Assembly (NCBI RefSeq): GCF_900176165.1
Contig: NZ_FWWU01000009.1
Coordinates: 2,331,001 to 2,395,000 of the forward strand
Direction: 5' to 3'
Length of the DNA: 64,000 bases
Origin: Deinococcus hopiensis KR-140
GTDB lineage: Bacteria; Deinococcota; Deinococci; Deinococcales; Deinococcaceae
Shown piece after piece: positions 62,095-64,000 of this stretch (position 1 is the first letter of the stretch; each line of letters opens with the position of its first letter). The position numbers and the translations under genes were made by a program. The notes under the pieces were generated by a model. That model searched no databases, had not been told where the DNA came from, and saw only the letters and a list, made by a program, of their open reading frames with translations.

Positions 62095-62561
62095 TCAGCG
62101 CAGCATGGACTTGACGTGCGCGGCGATGGCGTCCTTGCCCGCCTTGCCAAGCTGGGTCAGAGCCGTGATGCCGTACTGCACGTTCTGGTCCAGAATCAGG
62201 TAATCCTCGTCCAGATCGGCCTCCAGCTTCTTGCCCAGCAGGGTCTTGACGGTATCGACGTGCGCGCCGTTGGCCCCGAGTTCCAGGGTGCTGTTGTACA
62301 GGTAGGCCTCCACCTGCTTGTTGGAAAAAGCGTCGAGACCGTAGGTCAGGGTCAGGGCGCAGGATTTGTCGCTGGACCACTTCACTCCCCGCGGCCTGAG
62401 GGCCGCCGTCAGGTCGCGCGAGAGGGCCACGTTCTCCTCGTCGTCCACAAAGACCGCGGCGGTCGGGGCGCACAGATCGTCGCCGTCCACGTCCTTGAGG
62501 TCAGGGCCGAGGCACCCGTCATAACACTGGACAGCGCGGCGAGCAGCAGCAGTTTGTTCAC
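62095..62561 (-). pseudogene. Small secreted protein, signal peptide out of frame
   Basis: GTG 62561 opens a clear signal peptide (NKLLLLAALSSVMTGASA). The conserved-looking mature region (VDGDDLCAPTAAVFVDDEEN, later LTLTYGLDAFSNKQVEAYLY and LDQNVQYGITALTQLGKAG) is in another frame. Restoring one G after CCCT near 62500 (CCCTGACC to CCCTGGACC) would join them as ASALDLKDVDGDDL. So it is a one-base frameshift, or a sequence error. A TACGCT box lies 9 nt upstream. The mature domain is unknown. Confidence 0.7.
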
Positions 62562-62570
62562 GATGTGTTC

Positions 62571-62576
62571 AGCGTA
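62571..62576 (-). promoter_or_regulatory. -10 box of the secreted-protein gene
   Basis: TACGCT on the minus strand, 9 nt before GTG 62561. Confidence 0.4.
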
Positions 62577-62620
62577 CAGAAACGGCCCTCCACCTGGGGC
62601 CGCGCGCCGCCGGGCCGCGC

Positions 62621-62626
62621 TACACT
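62621..62626 (+). promoter_or_regulatory. -10 box of murG
   Basis: TACACT 7 nt before GTG 62634, fixing the start. Confidence 0.5.
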
Positions 62627-62633
62627 CGCCCGC

Positions 62634-63719
62634 GTGAGCTTGGTCGTACTGGCAACGGGGGGCACGGGGGGACACATCTATCCGGCGGTCGCCACCGCGC
62701 GCGAGTTGATGGGGCGTGGGCACGAGACGGTCCTGCTCGGACAGCGCGGCGGCATGGAGCAGCGGGTGGCCGGGGAACAGGGCCTCGCCTTTCATGGGGT
62801 AGACGCGGGCAAACTCGCCCGCAGCGGACAGGGCCGCCCCGATCCGCGCGAGCTCCTGAAGGCGGTGCGGGGCCTGGGCGAGGCCCGCCGCTTTTTGCAG
62901 GGGGCCCAGCCCGCCGCGGTGGTGGGTTACGGCGGCTTCGCCAGCCTCCCCGGCGTGCTGGCCGCACAGAGCCTGGCGTTACCCACCGTGCTACACGAGC
63001 AAAACGCCCGCCTGGGTCTCACCCAGCGGTTGGCCGCTTCCCGGGCGCGGGCAGTGGGCACCGCTTATCCGGAGGTGCTGGGCCTCTCTCCCGAAAAGGC
63101 CACCCTCGTGGGCATGCCTGTGCGCGAGGAACGCCGCCCCCGGCAGGAGGCGCTGGCCGCGCTCGGCCTGCAGCCCGGGAGGCTGACCATTTTCGTGATG
63201 GGGGGCTCGCAGGGCTCGTTGGCGCTGAACAATGCGGTGCCGGACATTCTGCGCGGCCTCTTCGGACCGGAGGGGCGTGGGCCGGACAGCGAGGTGCAGG
63301 TGCTGCATTCCACTGGCCCGCGCTGGGTGGAGGAAGTGGCGCCGCGGGTGGCGGACCTGCCCTGGTACAAGGCTGTGGGATACACAGACGCGGTGGCGGC
63401 GTGGGCAGCGGCGGACCTGGGCATCACGCGGGCGGGCACCGGCACGCTGGCGGAGGCGGCCTTTCACGGCGTTCCCCTGGTGATGGTGCCGCTGCCCGAA
63501 TCGGCGGAGAACCACCAGTTTCACAACGCACTGAGCGTTCAGGAGGCTGGAGCAGGTCGGGTGGTTGTGCAGCCCGAGATGGAGCCGGCGCTGGGAGGCG
63601 CGGTGCTAGAGTGTGCGGCACCGGGCACGCGCACGGCCATGCGGACGGCGGCCCTTTCCCGCTCGCCCGCCGGAGCCGCAGGCCGCCTCGCGGACCTCGT
63701 GGAGCGGCACCTGCGCTAA
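62634..63719 (+). CDS. murG: UDP-GlcNAc:lipid I N-acetylglucosaminyltransferase MurG
   Basis: A 361-residue GT-B glycosyltransferase that converts lipid I to lipid II at the inner membrane. ATGGTGGHIYPAVA (6-19) and VVGYGGFASLPGVLAA are the N-domain G-loops. The C-domain has MGGSQGSLALN and ITRAGTGTLAEAAFHGVPLVMVP, and ENHQFHNA carries the UDP-GlcNAc Gln contact region. murC follows by 39 nt, the standard cell-wall gene order. Confidence 0.95.
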   Translation: MSLVVLATGGTGGHIYPAVATARELMGRGHETVLLGQRGGMEQRVAGEQGLAFHGVDAGKLARSGQGRPDPRELLKAVRGLGEARRFLQGAQPAAVVGYGGFASLPGVLAAQSLALPTVLHEQNARLGLTQRLAASRARAVGTAYPEVLGLSPEKATLVGMPVREERRPRQEALAALGLQPGRLTIFVMGGSQGSLALNNAVPDILRGLFGPEGRGPDSEVQVLHSTGPRWVEEVAPRVADLPWYKAVGYTDAVAAWAAADLGITRAGTGTLAEAAFHGVPLVMVPLPESAENHQFHNALSVQEAGAGRVVVQPEMEPALGGAVLECAAPGTRTAMRTAALSRSPAGAAGRLADLVERHLR

Positions 63720-63758
63720 GCGGCAGGCTGCGCCCGCGTGCCCTTTGGACCCCTTCCC

Positions 63759-64000
63759 ATGACTAACTCCTCCCCTTCTCCGGCCTCTCCCTCCCCCGCC
63801 TCTTCCCCCACTGCCGCGCCCCATTACCACCTGATGGGGATCGGCGGCATCGGTGTGAGCGCCTTTGCTCGGCTGCTCTCCGCCCGGGGGGTGCGGGTCA
63901 GCGGCTGCGACGCGCATGCGTCCGAACTCACCGCACAGCTGGAGGCCGAGGGCATCGCCGTGTCGGTGGGCCACGACGCCGGGCACGTGGGAGGCGTGGA
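63759..64000 (+). CDS. murC: UDP-N-acetylmuramate--L-alanine ligase (3' end outside window)
   Basis: Only the first 80 residues are visible. A Ser/Pro-rich 22-residue lead precedes the MurC start HYHLMGIGGIGVSAFARLL, the nucleotide-binding glycine loop, then GVRVSGCDAHASELTAQL. MurC adds L-Ala to UDP-MurNAc. It is downstream of murG, as in most division/cell-wall clusters. The start could be later than ATG 63759, because the lead is unlike most MurC. Confidence 0.9.
   Translation, partial: MTNSSPSPASPSPASSPTAAPHYHLMGIGGIGVSAFARLLSARGVRVSGCDAHASELTAQLEAEGIAVSVGHDAGHVGGV

Overview
This is a 64 kb piece of a high-GC chromosome that is almost certainly from the genus Deinococcus (Deinococcota). 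Clues are an SLH-domain outer-membrane protein, a PolX polymerase whose palm catalytic aspartates are replaced (reported for D. radiodurans PolX), a recJ/recF/lepA/trpS-scpA/murG-murC gene set, heavy GTG/TTG start use, and many TAnnnT -10 boxes only 5-10 nt before start codons. That spacing fits the leaderless transcripts known to be common in Deinococcus. No phage, complete insertion sequence, CRISPR array or plasmid function was found.

Layout. 1-3.1 kb: end of a nucleoside-type ABC importer (two permeases and a BMP-family binding protein). 3.1-6.4 kb: decayed VOC and tyrosine-phosphatase-like genes, VF530, a metallophosphoesterase and a META-domain protein. 6.4-10.9 kb, minus strand: VanW-like protein, HD protein, enoyl-CoA hydratase and purine nucleoside phosphorylase. 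11.2-12.5 kb: SLH/collagen-like/beta-barrel surface protein with a strong terminator. 12.6-17.4 kb: lapA-like gene and recJ, a sugar-phosphate isomerase-like gene, and an AraC regulator with a repeat tail. 17.6-18.8 kb: frameshifted MFS pseudogene. 19-23 kb: tRNA-Arg(CCG), SurA-like foldase, trpS, scpA. 23-26.8 kb, minus strand: an arginine operon (argF, degenerate Nudix, DUF6882-like, GNAT, argC) and an HNH protein. 26.9-31.4 kb: EamA transporter, MBL hydrolase, histidinol phosphatase, polX. 32.5-38.6 kb: MFS, ICMT, meaB, histidine phosphatase, purM and TVP38-type genes. 38.7-44.7 kb: prenyl synthase, a GH43 remnant, an N-formylglutamate amidohydrolase-like gene, recF, a DciA-like gene and an RsmC-like methyltransferase. 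44.8-47.8 kb: HSP90-like ATPase and partner. 48-53.5 kb: rnhB, MOSC, frameshifted M28 peptidase, lepA. 53.7-55.8 kb: an uncharacterised coiled-coil pair. 56-64 kb: MBL hydrolase, two-component system, aminotransferase, nitroreductase, AIM24, a frameshifted secreted protein, murG and the start of murC.

How they work together. The importer and the nucleoside phosphorylase fit nucleoside salvage. argF and argC are translationally chained with three small genes. recJ, recF, the DciA-like protein, polX, rnhB and scpA serve replication, repair and chromosome organisation, but are scattered rather than one operon. Seven loci are broken or degenerate (VOC, PTPase-like, MFS, GH43, M28, a secreted protein, a Nudix protein lacking its catalytic box), mostly accessory functions. 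A degenerate dispersed repeat appears in three intergenic regions. The least explained units are the coiled-coil pair (53.7-55.8 kb), the HSP90-like/helical-repeat pair (44.8-47.8 kb) and the SLH/collagen-like barrel protein.
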